Shown piece after piece: positions 6,949 through 14,684 of a DNA stretch of 25,553 nucleotides. Every line of letters starts with the position of its first letter. The first letter of the stretch is position 1. The DNA lies in assembly GCA_937958475.1 (NCBI GenBank), contig CALFXR010000082.1, positions 1-25,553 of the forward strand, given 5' to 3'. Both the position numbers and the translations under genes were made by a program. The notes beneath the pieces are model-generated. The model was not told where the DNA came from, ran no database searches, and saw only the letters and a list, made by a program, of their open reading frames with translations. The DNA comes from an uncultured Mesorhizobium sp. (GTDB lineage Bacteria > Pseudomonadota > Alphaproteobacteria > Rhizobiales > Rhizobiaceae).

Positions 6949-9750
6949 ATGAAGAACATCCCCCTGAAGCTGGAAGAGATCGTCGACGGCGCCGCCCTGC
7001 GCCGCGATCTCACGGCGCTGACGGCGGATACCGACAATGACGGCTCCGGGACGGCGGTGCGCGCGCAGGTGCTGAGGCTGCTGAAGCAGCGGCTCGGCGA
7101 AGGCCGCGACGTCGCGGAAGCCATGCTGATGGAAGACGGCGGCGGCACCGCCTGCGCCGCCAGGCTGTCCTTCCTGATGGACGAGATCATCGCCGCGCTC
7201 TGCGACTTCGCCGTCACCCATGTCTACCGCTCGAAGAACCCTTCCGCCGCCGAGCGCATGGCCGTCACCGCGGTCGGCGGCTACGGTCGCGGCACGCTGG
7301 CGCCCGGCTCCGACATCGACCTTTTGTTCCTGCTGCCATACAAGCAGACGCCCTGGGGCGAGCAGGTGGTCGAGTACATGCTCTACATGCTGTGGGACCT
7401 CGGGCTGAAGGTCGGCCACGCCACCCGCAACATCGAGGAGTGCATCCGGCTGTCGCACTCCGACATCACCATCCGCACCTCGATCCTCGAGGCGCGACAC
7501 CTGTGGGGCGAGGAGCCGCTCTACCGGGAACTTCTCGAGCGATACGATCGCGACGTGGTTCGCAACACCGGCGCCGAATACGTGCAGGCCAAGCTCGCCG
7601 AGCGCGACGAGCGCCACCGCAAGGCCGGCGAGAGCCGCTACCTCGTCGAACCCAATATCAAGGACGGCAAGGGCGGCCTGCGCGACCTGCACACGCTGTT
7701 CTGGATCGGCAAGTACTTCTACCGCGTGCGCAGCGGCGAGGAACTGGTCGAGAAGGGCGTGTTCACGCACGAGGAATACAATCAGTTCCGCAAGGCCGAG
7801 GACTTCCTCTGGGCGGTGCGCTGCCACATGCACTTCCTCACCGGCAAGGCCGAGGAACGCCTGCATTTCGACATCCAGCGCGAGGTCGCCGACCGGCTGG
7901 GCTACACGAGCCATCCGGGCCTGTCGGCGGTCGAGCGCTTCATGAAGCACTACTTCCTGATCGCCAAGGAGGTCGGCGACCTGACCCGCATCTTCTGCGC
8001 GGCGGTCGAGGAGGAGCAGGCGAGCCACGTGTCGGGCTTCAACAGGCTGCTGCAATCGTTCTCGCGCAAGCGCCGCAAGCTGGCCGGCACCGCCGACTTC
8101 ATCGTCGACAACCACCGCATCAACATCGCCGACCAGAAGGTCTTCGAGCGCGATCCGGTGAACCTGCTGCGCCTGTTCTGGTTCGCCGACCGCCACGGGC
8201 TCGAATACCATCCCGACGCGATCAAGCTGGTGACGCGGTCGCTGCGCCTGGTCGACCGGACGCTGCGCCGCGACGAGGAGGCGAACCGGCTGTTCCTCGA
8301 CATCCTCACCTCCGACCGCAATCCCGAGCTCAACCTCAGGCGCATGAACGAGGCCGGCCTGCTCGGCCGGCTGATTCCCGAGTTCGGCAAGGTCGTGGCG
8401 ATGATGCAGTTCAACATGTATCACCACTACACGGTCGACGAGCACCTGCTGCGCTGCATCGGCGTGCTGGCCGAGATCGAGCACGGCGACAGCGACCGGT
8501 TGCATCCGCTTGCGCACCAGCTGATGCCGGGGCTGAAGAAGCAGCGCGAGGTGCTCTATCTCGCCGTGCTCCTGCACGACATCGCCAAGGGCCGGCCGGA
8601 GGATCATTCGGAAGCGGGCGCACGCATCGCCCGACGCATCTGCCCGATCCTCGGCCTGTCGCCGTCCGACACGGAGACCGTCGCCTGGCTGGTCGAGCAG
8701 CATCTCTTGATGTCGATGATGGCGCAGACCCGCGACCTGAACGACCGCAAGACGATCGACGATTTCGCCGCCGCGGTGCAGTCGGTGGAGCGGCTGAAGC
8801 TGCTGCTGGTGCTGACCGTCTGCGACATACGCGGGGTCGGCCCGGGCGTGTGGAACGGCTGGAAAGGCCAGCTGCTGCGCACGCTCTACTACGAGACCGA
8901 ACTGCTGCTGACCGGCGGTTTTTCGGAAGTGTCGCGGGCACAGCGGGCGGAAGAAGCGCGCGAGCGGCTGCGCATAGCGTTGGCCGACTGGCCGGAACGC
9001 GACCGCAAACGCTACGCCAAGCTGCACTACGACAACTACCTGCTCGCCGTCGACATCAAGGACCAGGTGCGCCACGCCGAGTTCATCCGCAAGGCCGACG
9101 GGGCGAAGCGGGCGCTGGCGACGATGGTGATGCCGCACGAGTTCGAGGCCGTCACCGAGATCACCGTGCTCGCTCCCGACCATACGCGGCTCCTGTCGAT
9201 CATCGCCGGCGCCTGCGCGGCGGCCGGCGGAAACATCGTCGACGCGCACATCTTCACCACGGCCGACGGACGCGCGCTCGACACGATCCTGATCTCGCGC
9301 GAATTCGACCGCGACGAGGACGAGCGGCGCCGGGCCGAGCGCGTCGGCAAGCTGATCGAGGACGTGCTGTCGGGCAAATCGTGGCTGCCGGAGATGATCG
9401 AGAAGCGCGCCAAGCCGAAGCGCGGCACCAAGGCGTTCCGCATCGAGCCGCGGGCGGAGATCCGCAACACGCTGTCGAACCGGTTCTCCGTGATCGAGGT
9501 GACCGGCCTCGACCGGCCGGGTCTGTTGTCGGACGTCACCGGGGCGCTGTCGGACCTGTCGCTCGACATCGCCTCGGCGCACATCACGACCTTCGGCGAA
9601 AAGGTCATCGACACGTTCTACGTGACCGACCTGACCGGCCAGAAGATCGAGAACGCGGCGCGGCTAACCGCCATCAGGTCGCGGCTGATCGCGACGCTGG
9701 AGGGCGAGAGCCAGAACCGCACGACGCGCGCCCGCGCGGCGGCGAGCTGA
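6949..9750 (+). CDS. glnD: [Protein-PII] uridylyltransferase / uridylyl-removing enzyme
   Basis: Main nitrogen-status sensor: it uridylylates PII proteins (GlnB/GlnK) when glutamine is low and removes UMP when glutamine is high. The protein has 933 residues, normal for the family. Domains in order: nucleotidyltransferase with GGYGRG (110-115) and metal-binding Asp122/Asp124; a PII-uridylyltransferase helical region; an HD hydrolase domain with His499 and His543-Asp544; and two C-terminal ACT domains (about 735-790 and 845-920) that bind glutamine. All key residues for both activities are present. A TATAGA at 6911-6916 could be a -10 element, but no good -35 is seen. The Shine-Dalgarno sequence is poor (AGAAG close to the ATG). 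murJ follows after 16 nt, a common glnD-murJ pairing in Hyphomicrobiales, so the two are probably co-transcribed. Confidence 0.97.
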   Translation: MKNIPLKLEEIVDGAALRRDLTALTADTDNDGSGTAVRAQVLRLLKQRLGEGRDVAEAMLMEDGGGTACAARLSFLMDEIIAALCDFAVTHVYRSKNPSAAERMAVTAVGGYGRGTLAPGSDIDLLFLLPYKQTPWGEQVVEYMLYMLWDLGLKVGHATRNIEECIRLSHSDITIRTSILEARHLWGEEPLYRELLERYDRDVVRNTGAEYVQAKLAERDERHRKAGESRYLVEPNIKDGKGGLRDLHTLFWIGKYFYRVRSGEELVEKGVFTHEEYNQFRKAEDFLWAVRCHMHFLTGKAEERLHFDIQREVADRLGYTSHPGLSAVERFMKHYFLIAKEVGDLTRIFCAAVEEEQASHVSGFNRLLQSFSRKRRKLAGTADFIVDNHRINIADQKVFERDPVNLLRLFWFADRHGLEYHPDAIKLVTRSLRLVDRTLRRDEEANRLFLDILTSDRNPELNLRRMNEAGLLGRLIPEFGKVVAMMQFNMYHHYTVDEHLLRCIGVLAEIEHGDSDRLHPLAHQLMPGLKKQREVLYLAVLLHDIAKGRPEDHSEAGARIARRICPILGLSPSDTETVAWLVEQHLLMSMMAQTRDLNDRKTIDDFAAAVQSVERLKLLLVLTVCDIRGVGPGVWNGWKGQLLRTLYYETELLLTGGFSEVSRAQRAEEARERLRIALADWPERDRKRYAKLHYDNYLLAVDIKDQVRHAEFIRKADGAKRALATMVMPHEFEAVTEITVLAPDHTRLLSIIAGACAAAGGNIVDAHIFTTADGRALDTILISREFDRDEDERRRAERVGKLIEDVLSGKSWLPEMIEKRAKPKRGTKAFRIEPRAEIRNTLSNRFSVIEVTGLDRPGLLSDVTGALSDLSLDIASAHITTFGEKVIDTFYVTDLTGQKIENAARLTAIRSRLIATLEGESQNRTTRARAAAS

Positions 9751-9766
9751 CGGGTCCGGCGCCGTC

Positions 9767-11353
9767 ATGAGCCTCGTCCGCAAATTCGCCACCGTCGGCT
9801 TCGGCACGATGGCCAGCCGCATCCTCGGCTTCGCCCGCGAGATGCTGATGGCCGCGGCGGTGGGCACCGGACCGGTCGCCGAGGCCTTCTACGCGGCGTT
9901 CCAGTTTCCCAACACCTTCCGCCGGCTGTTCGCCGAAGGCGCCTTCAACGCCGCCTTCGTGCCGCTCTTCGCCCGCGAGATCGAGGCGGGCGGCACCGAG
10001 GGGGCCAAGCGCTTCTCGGAAGAGGTCTTCGGCGTCCTGTTCACCATCCTGATGGCACTGACCATCGCCATGGAACTGGCGATGCCGTTCGTCATCCGCT
10101 ACGGCATCGCGCCGGGCTTCGCCGACGATCCGGACAAGCTGGCGATGACGATCGCGCTGGCGATGATCATGTTCCCCTACCTGATCTGCATGTCGCTGGG
10201 CGCAATGATGGCGGGCATGCTGAACTCGCTGCGCCGCTTCCTCGCCGCGGCGATCGCGCCGGTGTTCCTCAACGTCATCCTCGTCTCGGTGCTCGTCGTG
10301 GTCTGGTACAACGGCATGGAAGGCAGGATCGTCGGCGAGATGCTCGCCTGGGGCGTGCTGGCGGCGGGCATCGTCCAGCTCGGCATCGTCTGGGTGGCGG
10401 TGCGTCGGGCCGGCGTGCACATCGGTCTTCGCCGGCCGGCGCTGACGCCCAACGTTAAGCGCCTGCTGTGGCTGGCGCTGCCCGCCGCGATCACCGGCGG
10501 CATCACCCAGATCAACACGCTGATCGGTACGGCGATCGCCACCGGCAAGGCGGGCGCAGTGCCGGCGCTCAACCTCGCCGACCGCGTCTACCAGCTGCCG
10601 CTCGGCGTGGTCGGCGTGGCGGTGGGCGTGGTGCTGCTACCCGAACTCGCGCGCGCCCTGCGCGCCGGCGCCCTGCGGGAGGCGGCGAACCTGCAGAACC
10701 GCTCGGTCGAGTTCACCCTGTTCCTCACGCTGCCGGCCGCGGCGGCGCTGATGGTCATCGCCGAGCCGATCGTCCGGGTGCTCTACGAGCGCGGAGCCTT
10801 CACCCACGAGGACACGCTGGTGGTCTCCGAGGTGCTGTCGATCTTCGGCATCGGCCTGCCGGCCTTCGTGCTCATCAAGGCATTCACGCCGGGCTTTTTC
10901 GCCCGCGAGGACACGCGTACGCCGATGCTCTTCGCCGCCCTGTCGGTGGCCATCAACATCTCTGTGGCGCTGACCCTGTTCCCGTCGATGGGCGCGCCGG
11001 GCATCGCCGTCGCCTCGGCCGTGTCGGGATGGACGAATGCGACACTGCTCTTCGGAACGCTGCTGTGGCGGGGCCACTGGGGCGCCGACCGGCCGCTGCT
11101 CGCCCGCCTGCCCCGGCTGGTGCTCAGCGCCGCGCTGATGGCAGGCGCGCTGTGGTGGGGCGCCGGCTGGTTCGAGGCCTGGCTGCAGCCGCAATCGCGA
11201 TTCCTGGAGCAGGCCGCCGCGCTGGGCATCCTCGTGCTCGGCGCCATGGTCCTATATTTCGGCCTCGCCTTCGGCATCGGCGGCGCCGATTTCGGCATGA
11301 TCCGCCGCAATGTCAGGCGGGGCGAGGTCAAGGAACCACCTCCAGGTCCGTGA
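9767..11353 (+). CDS. murJ: Lipid II flippase MurJ (MviN family)
   Basis: Moves lipid-linked peptidoglycan precursor across the inner membrane. The 528-residue, strongly hydrophobic protein fits the 14-helix MOP-superfamily fold. The N-terminal hallmark is intact: Arg18 and Arg24 in SRILGFARE and Arg52 in NTFRRLFAEGAF match the central-cavity arginines known from E. coli MurJ, and Arg273 (NLADRVYQLPLG) corresponds to the fourth. The gene starts 16 nt after the glnD stop with no strong Shine-Dalgarno sequence, which suggests coupling. It is followed by a 143-nt gap holding a short hairpin and then by the convergent higBA module, which separates it from trpS. Confidence 0.96.
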   Translation: MSLVRKFATVGFGTMASRILGFAREMLMAAAVGTGPVAEAFYAAFQFPNTFRRLFAEGAFNAAFVPLFAREIEAGGTEGAKRFSEEVFGVLFTILMALTIAMELAMPFVIRYGIAPGFADDPDKLAMTIALAMIMFPYLICMSLGAMMAGMLNSLRRFLAAAIAPVFLNVILVSVLVVVWYNGMEGRIVGEMLAWGVLAAGIVQLGIVWVAVRRAGVHIGLRRPALTPNVKRLLWLALPAAITGGITQINTLIGTAIATGKAGAVPALNLADRVYQLPLGVVGVAVGVVLLPELARALRAGALREAANLQNRSVEFTLFLTLPAAAALMVIAEPIVRVLYERGAFTHEDTLVVSEVLSIFGIGLPAFVLIKAFTPGFFAREDTRTPMLFAALSVAINISVALTLFPSMGAPGIAVASAVSGWTNATLLFGTLLWRGHWGADRPLLARLPRLVLSAALMAGALWWGAGWFEAWLQPQSRFLEQAAALGILVLGAMVLYFGLAFGIGGADFGMIRRNVRRGEVKEPPPGP

Positions 11354-11406
11354 AGCGGAGCTCGTCGACGGTCATTTCGACCCGACGGTCTCGAATGAGG
11401 CTTCAG

Positions 11407-11421
11407 GCGTTCGCCGAACGC
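11407..11421. repeat. Short perfect hairpin downstream of murJ
   Basis: GCGTTC and GAACGC are separated by GCC in the gap between the murJ stop (11353) and the higA stop (11497). No T-run follows on either strand, so it is not a standard intrinsic terminator. The rest of this gap (11354-11496) shows nothing I can name. Confidence 0.35.
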
Positions 11422-11496
11422 AAGAATCCCGCCTATCGAAACGGGCAAGGCCGCCAACCGGCGTCCCGCGCGACCACTGACGGATCGAACCCGATC

Positions 11497-11817
11497 TCAA
11501 GCCGCTCGCGGCGTGATCTTGTCGAGTTCGGCACCGAGCGCGCGCTTGCGCTCCAGGAGGTCGTAGCTCGTCTGCAGCCGCAGGAAGAACCCCTCGGACG
11601 TGCGGAAGTAGCGAGACAGACGAAGATCGGTGTCGGCGGTCACGGCGCGCTTGCCCAACACGATCTCGTTGATGCGGCGCGGCGGCACTCCGATCGCCCT
11701 GGCAAGCGCGTTCTGGGACAAGCCGAGGGGCTCGATGAACTCGGATCGGAGGATTTCGCCGGCATGAGGGTTTCGCACCAAGCCGTGCTCATCGGTGATA
11801 GTCGGTGATTTCGACAT
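11497..11817 (-). CDS. higA: HigA-type antitoxin, XRE-family HTH DNA-binding protein
   Basis: Antitoxin and probable autorepressor of the higBA module. The 106-residue protein has the HigA/VapI layout: a leading NPHAGEILRSEFIEPLGLSQ segment (about 16-35), a helix-turn-helix spanning about 33-60 (LSQNALARAIGVPPRRINEIV), and a C-terminal helix ending in basic residues. The ATG at 11817 is preceded by GGAAGGA at a spacing of 11 nt. The gene overlaps the 3' end of the toxin gene by 29 nt, the toxin-first order typical of higBA. It presumably binds the palindrome at 12080-12100. It opposes murJ and trpS, and inserted TA modules of this kind are commonly acquired by transfer. Confidence 0.9.
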   Translation of the reverse strand: MSKSPTITDEHGLVRNPHAGEILRSEFIEPLGLSQNALARAIGVPPRRINEIVLGKRAVTADTDLRLSRYFRTSEGFFLRLQTSYDLLERKRALGAELDKITPRAA

Positions 11818-12070
11818 CGCTTGCGCCGTCCTTCCAGCGGAAACAGATTCGCCATTGATCGTTGATGCGGATCGAATGCTGCCCTTTGCGGTCGCCGTGC
11901 AGCGCTTCCAGACGATTCCCCGGAGGGATCCGCAAATCGTCCAGGGAGACGGCAGCGTCGAGAAGGCGAAGCTTGACCAAGGCCCTGTACCCGATCTCCG
12001 GCGGCAGCCGTCGCGATCCGATCCCTCGCCAGAGGTCCTCGGCGGTCCGATCGGCAAAGCTCCGGATCAT
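11789..12070 (-). CDS. higB: HigB-type toxin of the RelE/ParE superfamily
   Basis: Predicted ribosome-dependent mRNA interferase held inactive by HigA. At 93 residues it is the usual size for the HigB 'plasmid maintenance killer' family. The conserved C-terminal half is clear: LEALHGDRKGQHSIRIND (54-71), QWRICFRW (72-79) and the closing DYH (90-92); Arg74 and His92 lie where catalytic residues are expected in the family. The first ATG at 12070 lacks a Shine-Dalgarno sequence. A good sigma-70-type promoter ends only 8 nt before it, so the mRNA may be leaderless. higA follows with a 29-nt overlap. Activity of the toxin is inferred from the family. Confidence 0.88.
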   Translation of the reverse strand: MIRSFADRTAEDLWRGIGSRRLPPEIGYRALVKLRLLDAAVSLDDLRIPPGNRLEALHGDRKGQHSIRINDQWRICFRWKDGASDVEITDYHR

Positions 12071-12078
12071 GTTTCGGG

Positions 12079-12107
12079 ACTATAACGCATCGCGTTATAG
12101 ATGGCAA
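12079..12107 (-). promoter_or_regulatory. Sigma-70-type promoter of higBA
   Basis: On the minus strand, TTGCCA (12107-12102), a 17-nt spacer and TATAGT (12084-12079) each match 5 of 6 consensus positions. The expected start of transcription, 6-9 nt past the -10, falls at or within 2-3 nt of the higB ATG (12070). The operator palindrome fills most of the spacer and overlaps the -10. Confidence 0.7.
12080..12100. promoter_or_regulatory. Palindromic operator, probable HigA/HigBA binding site
   Basis: Perfect inverted repeat CTATAACGC-ATC-GCGTTATAG with 9-bp arms. It sits between the -35 and -10 of the higB promoter and overlaps the -10, the right place for autorepression by an HTH antitoxin. 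It is conspicuously A/T-rich for this region. Binding by HigA is inferred from position. Confidence 0.75.
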
Positions 12108-12117
12108 TCCGCCCCCC

Positions 12118-12146
12118 TTGCACAGGCGCGGCCCCTCGGCCATAAG
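12118..12146 (+). promoter_or_regulatory. Candidate promoter for trpS
   Basis: TTGCAC (12118-12123), a 17-nt spacer and CATAAG (12141-12146). The match is partial (3 of 6 and 4 of 6). Its -35 lies only 10 nt from the -35 of the divergent higB promoter, so the two promoters would be back to back. Confidence 0.35.
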
Positions 12147-12204
12147 CGCGCTGCTTATTTCGCCGCGCGCGAAACGGCCCTCCACAAGCCACAAGGTAGT
12201 CTCG

Positions 12205-13272
12205 ATGTCCTCGTTCCAGCCCCTCGTCTTTTCCGGCGTCCAGCCGACCGGCAACCTCCATCTCGGCAACTATCTCGGCGCGATCCGCAAGTTCGTCGCG
12301 CTGCAGGAAAGCCACGACTGCATCTACTGCGTGGTCGACCAGCACGCGATCACGGTCTGGCAGGACCCGGCCGAGCTGATGAAGTCGACCCGCGAGGTCA
12401 CCGCCGCCTTCCTCGCCGCCGGCATCGACCCGAAAAAGCACATCGTCTTCAACCAGAGCCGCGTGCCGCAGCACGCGGAACTCGCCTGGATCTTCAACTG
12501 CGTGGCGCGCATGGGCTGGCTGAACCGGATGACCCAGTTCAAGGAGAAGGCCGGCAAGGACCGCGAGAACGCGTCGGTCGGCCTGTTCGCCTATCCGGCG
12601 CTGATGGCCGCCGACATCCTCGTCTACCGGGCCACCCACGTGCCGGTCGGCGACGACCAGAAGCAGCACCTGGAACTGACCCGCGACATCGCGCAGAAGT
12701 TCAACAACGACTACTCGCAGCGCATCGCCGACCTCGGCGTCGGCGTCGAGATGGCGGTCGGCGAGGAGAGGGTGAACGGCTTCTTCCCGCTCACCGAACC
12801 GCTGATCGAGGGGCCGGCGACGCGCGTCATGAGCCTGCGCGACGGAAGCAAAAAGATGTCGAAGTCCGACCCGTCGGACCTGTCGCGCATCAACCTGACC
12901 GACGACGCCGACACGATCTCGAAGAAGATCCGCAAGGCCAAGACCGACCCGGCGCCGCTGCCCTCCGAGATGGACGGGCTGAAGGAGCGGCCAGAGGCGG
13001 AGAACCTCGTCGGCATCTACGCGGCGCTCGCGGAAACGACGAAGGAACAGGTGATCGCCGAGTTCGGCGGCCAGCAATTCTCGGTGTTCAAGCCGGCGCT
13101 GGCCGACCTCGCCGTGGACAGGCTGGCGCCGGTCGCCGCGGAGATGCGGCGCATCTCCGCCGACCGGACCTACGTCGACTCGGTCCTGTCGGACGGCGGC
13201 GCGCGCGCGCGCACGCTGGCCGAGGCCAACATGAAGACGGTGCGCGAGATCATCGGCCTTCTCAACGACTGA
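12205..13272 (+). CDS. trpS: Tryptophanyl-tRNA synthetase
   Basis: Class I aminoacyl-tRNA synthetase that charges tRNA-Trp; essential cytoplasmic enzyme. The 355-residue length is typical. The HIGH-type signature reads HLGN (19-22) in SGVQPTGNLHLGNYLGA, and the KMSKS loop is exact at 217-221. The ATG at 12205 is supported by AAGG with 8-nt spacing and by the family N-terminus; an in-frame ATG at 12118 would add 29 unrelated residues. In related genomes trpS commonly follows murJ directly; here the higBA module lies between them. A hairpin without a T-run (13298-13315) follows the stop. Confidence 0.97.
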   Translation: MSSFQPLVFSGVQPTGNLHLGNYLGAIRKFVALQESHDCIYCVVDQHAITVWQDPAELMKSTREVTAAFLAAGIDPKKHIVFNQSRVPQHAELAWIFNCVARMGWLNRMTQFKEKAGKDRENASVGLFAYPALMAADILVYRATHVPVGDDQKQHLELTRDIAQKFNNDYSQRIADLGVGVEMAVGEERVNGFFPLTEPLIEGPATRVMSLRDGSKKMSKSDPSDLSRINLTDDADTISKKIRKAKTDPAPLPSEMDGLKERPEAENLVGIYAALAETTKEQVIAEFGGQQFSVFKPALADLAVDRLAPVAAEMRRISADRTYVDSVLSDGGARARTLAEANMKTVREIIGLLND

Positions 13273-13297
13273 GGTCGGTTTCGGTGGGAGATTGCCA

Positions 13298-13315
13298 GCC
13301 ACCCGCGCCGGTGGC
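13298..13315. repeat. Hairpin between trpS and the Usp gene
   Basis: GCCACC-CGCGCC-GGTGGC forms a 6-bp stem with a 6-nt loop 26 nt after the trpS stop, flanked by near-repeats of AGATTGC (from 13289 and 13316). There is no T-run, so termination would be weak or Rho-dependent. The function is uncertain. Confidence 0.35.
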
Positions 13316-13356
13316 AGATTGCGGTCGTCTCCGCCAGCGGGAATGCGAGATAGCGA

Positions 13357-13848
13357 ATGGTATCGAAACGACTGAGCCGGGAAGCCGGGCATCGGCGCAA
13401 GTTCCTGGCAATCATCGACGACACGCCCGAATGCGAGCGGGCGGTCGCCTATGCCTCGCGCCGGGCGCGCAGCACGAACGGCGTGCTGGTGCTGCTCTAC
13501 GTGATCGAACCGGGCGACTTCAAGCACTGGCTCGGCGTCGAGAAGATCATGCGCCAGGAGGCGATGGACACGGCCCAGGCCGCACTGTCGAACTTCGCCG
13601 GCCGCGTCCGCGAAGCGGTCGGCATCGAACCCGAACTCGTCGTGCGCGAAGGCAAGGCGGCCGACGAGATCCACAAGCTGATCGAGGACGACCAGGACAT
13701 CGCCATTCTCGTGCTCGCGGCGGGCAACGCCAAGGAGGGCCCCGGGCCGCTGGTGGCGTCGATCGCCGGAAAGGGCGCGGCATTCCCGATCCCCGTCACC
13801 GTCGTGCCGCAGAGCCTGTCGGACGAAGACATCGAGAGCCTCGCCTGA
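13357..13848 (+). CDS. Universal stress protein (UspA-like domain)
   Basis: Single Usp domain of 163 residues, cytoplasmic. The domain opens with KFLAIIDDTPECERAVAYAS (about 15-34), the beta-strand-plus-Asp start of Usp folds, continues with GVLVLLYVIEP (42-52) and a charged helix, and ends with IPVTVVP. The usual ATP-binding loop G-2x-G-9x-G(S/T) is not intact: where GS would be expected this protein has AS in GPLVASIAG, so it may belong to the non-ATP-binding class. The first ATG at 13357 has only a weak purine stretch upstream. The gene stands 84 nt after trpS and no stress-sigma promoter was found in that gap. The role is inferred from the family only. Confidence 0.85.
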   Translation: MVSKRLSREAGHRRKFLAIIDDTPECERAVAYASRRARSTNGVLVLLYVIEPGDFKHWLGVEKIMRQEAMDTAQAALSNFAGRVREAVGIEPELVVREGKAADEIHKLIEDDQDIAILVLAAGNAKEGPGPLVASIAGKGAAFPIPVTVVPQSLSDEDIESLA

Positions 13849-13938
13849 CCGGCGCGGGCATTCGCAAGCCAGTTCGACATTTCGCAAAGACGTGACTTCG
13901 CTTTGCTGATTTCGATCGCCTGGAGCAATGGCTTTGGC

Positions 13939-13967
13939 TTGAAGAAACCGGCGGCCGAGCCTATTTA
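13939..13967 (+). promoter_or_regulatory. Candidate promoter of the Nfu scaffold gene
   Basis: TTGAAG (13939-13944), a 17-nt spacer and TATTTA (13962-13967). Read as the alphaproteobacterial pattern, it starts with CTTGA and has CTATTT at the -10. It overlaps the candidate iron-control element. About 48 nt separate the -10 from the ATG, leaving room for the AGGGAG ribosome site. Confidence 0.45.
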
Positions 13968-13980
13968 GAACAATTCCAGA
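13964..13980. promoter_or_regulatory. Candidate Irr-binding iron-control element (ICE box)
   Basis: TTTAGAA-CAA-TTCCAGA matches the remembered Irr/ICE pattern TTTAGAA-N3-TTCTAAA at 12 of 14 defined positions, with the left arm exact. It overlaps the -10 of the candidate promoter of an Fe-S scaffold gene, a sensible place for iron-responsive repression. The consensus is from memory and the right arm is imperfect. Confidence 0.45.
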
Positions 13981-14015
13981 CAGACCCCGCGCACGGCGGC
14001 AGGGAGACGATCACC

Positions 14016-14588
14016 ATGTTCATCCAGACCGAGTCGACCCCCAATCCCGCGACGCTGAAGTTCCTGCCCGGCAAGGAGGTCCTGGTCGATGGAACGGCCG
14101 ACTTCCGCGACGCGGAATCGGCGCGCGCCGCCTCGCCCCTGGCCGGCCGCCTGTTCGACGTTCCCGGCGTCACCGGCGTCTTCTTCGGCTACGATTTCAT
14201 CACCGTGACCAAGGACGGTCCGGACTGGCAGCACCTGAAGCCGGCGATTCTCGGCACGATCATGGAACATTTCATGACCGGCGCCCCGGTCATGGCGAAG
14301 GGCGGCAAGCGCTCTGCCGAGACCGATGCCGAAGACGAGTTCTTCGACGAGGCCGACGCCGAGATCGTCGTCACGATCAAGGAGCTTCTCGACACGCGCG
14401 TCCGCCCCGCGGTGGCGCAGGACGGCGGCGACATAACCTTCCGCGGCTTCGAGAACGGCACCGTGTTCCTCAACATGAAGGGCGCCTGCGCCGGCTGCCC
14501 CTCCTCGACCGCGACGCTGAAGCACGGCATCCAGAACCTGCTGCGGCACTTCGTTCCTGAAGTCCAGCAGGTCGAGCAGGTCGCCTGA
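14016..14588 (+). CDS. Nfu/NifU-type Fe-S cluster scaffold or carrier protein
   Basis: Carries and delivers Fe-S clusters to apo-proteins. The 190-residue protein has the two-domain layout of alphaproteobacterial and mitochondrial NFU1: an N-terminal Nfu_N domain (FIQTESTPNPATLKFLPG, 2-19, is diagnostic) and a C-terminal NifU domain with the cluster-binding pair Cys158-x-x-Cys161 in KGACAGCPSSTATLKHGI. An acidic linker (about 105-122) joins them. The ATG at 14016 has AGGGAG at a 9-nt spacing. The gene is monocistronic: candidate promoter and ICE-like box upstream, strong terminator downstream. A gene of this type has been called fssA in Rhizobium, by memory, so the symbol is left empty. The product call is firm; iron regulation is inference. 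Confidence 0.95.
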   Translation: MFIQTESTPNPATLKFLPGKEVLVDGTADFRDAESARAASPLAGRLFDVPGVTGVFFGYDFITVTKDGPDWQHLKPAILGTIMEHFMTGAPVMAKGGKRSAETDAEDEFFDEADAEIVVTIKELLDTRVRPAVAQDGGDITFRGFENGTVFLNMKGACAGCPSSTATLKHGIQNLLRHFVPEVQQVEQVA

Positions 14589-14618
14589 ACGACCCCGAGC
14601 CCGCAGCGACAGTCGACA

Positions 14619-14645
14619 AAAAACCGGGCGCAAGGCCCGGTTTTT
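14619..14645. terminator. Bidirectional intrinsic terminator
   Basis: Perfect 11-bp stem: AAAAACCGGGC and GCCCGGTTTTT around the loop GCAAG. The GC core with A-run on one side and T-run on the other works for both strands. It lies 30 nt after the Nfu gene stop and 39 nt beyond the stop of the convergent L,D-transpeptidase gene, so it can end both transcripts. Confidence 0.92.
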
Positions 14646-14684
14646 CGCTTCTTTGGACGTCCGTGTTGCCGAGACGGTCCGCGG

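Noticed and set aside
6910..9582. 890-codon open frame on the minus strand opposite glnD
   Set aside because: Same kind of shadow; glnD motifs on the plus strand are complete.
12067..13887. 606-codon open frame on the minus strand opposite trpS and the Usp gene
   Set aside because: Spans two well-supported genes and has shadow-like composition.
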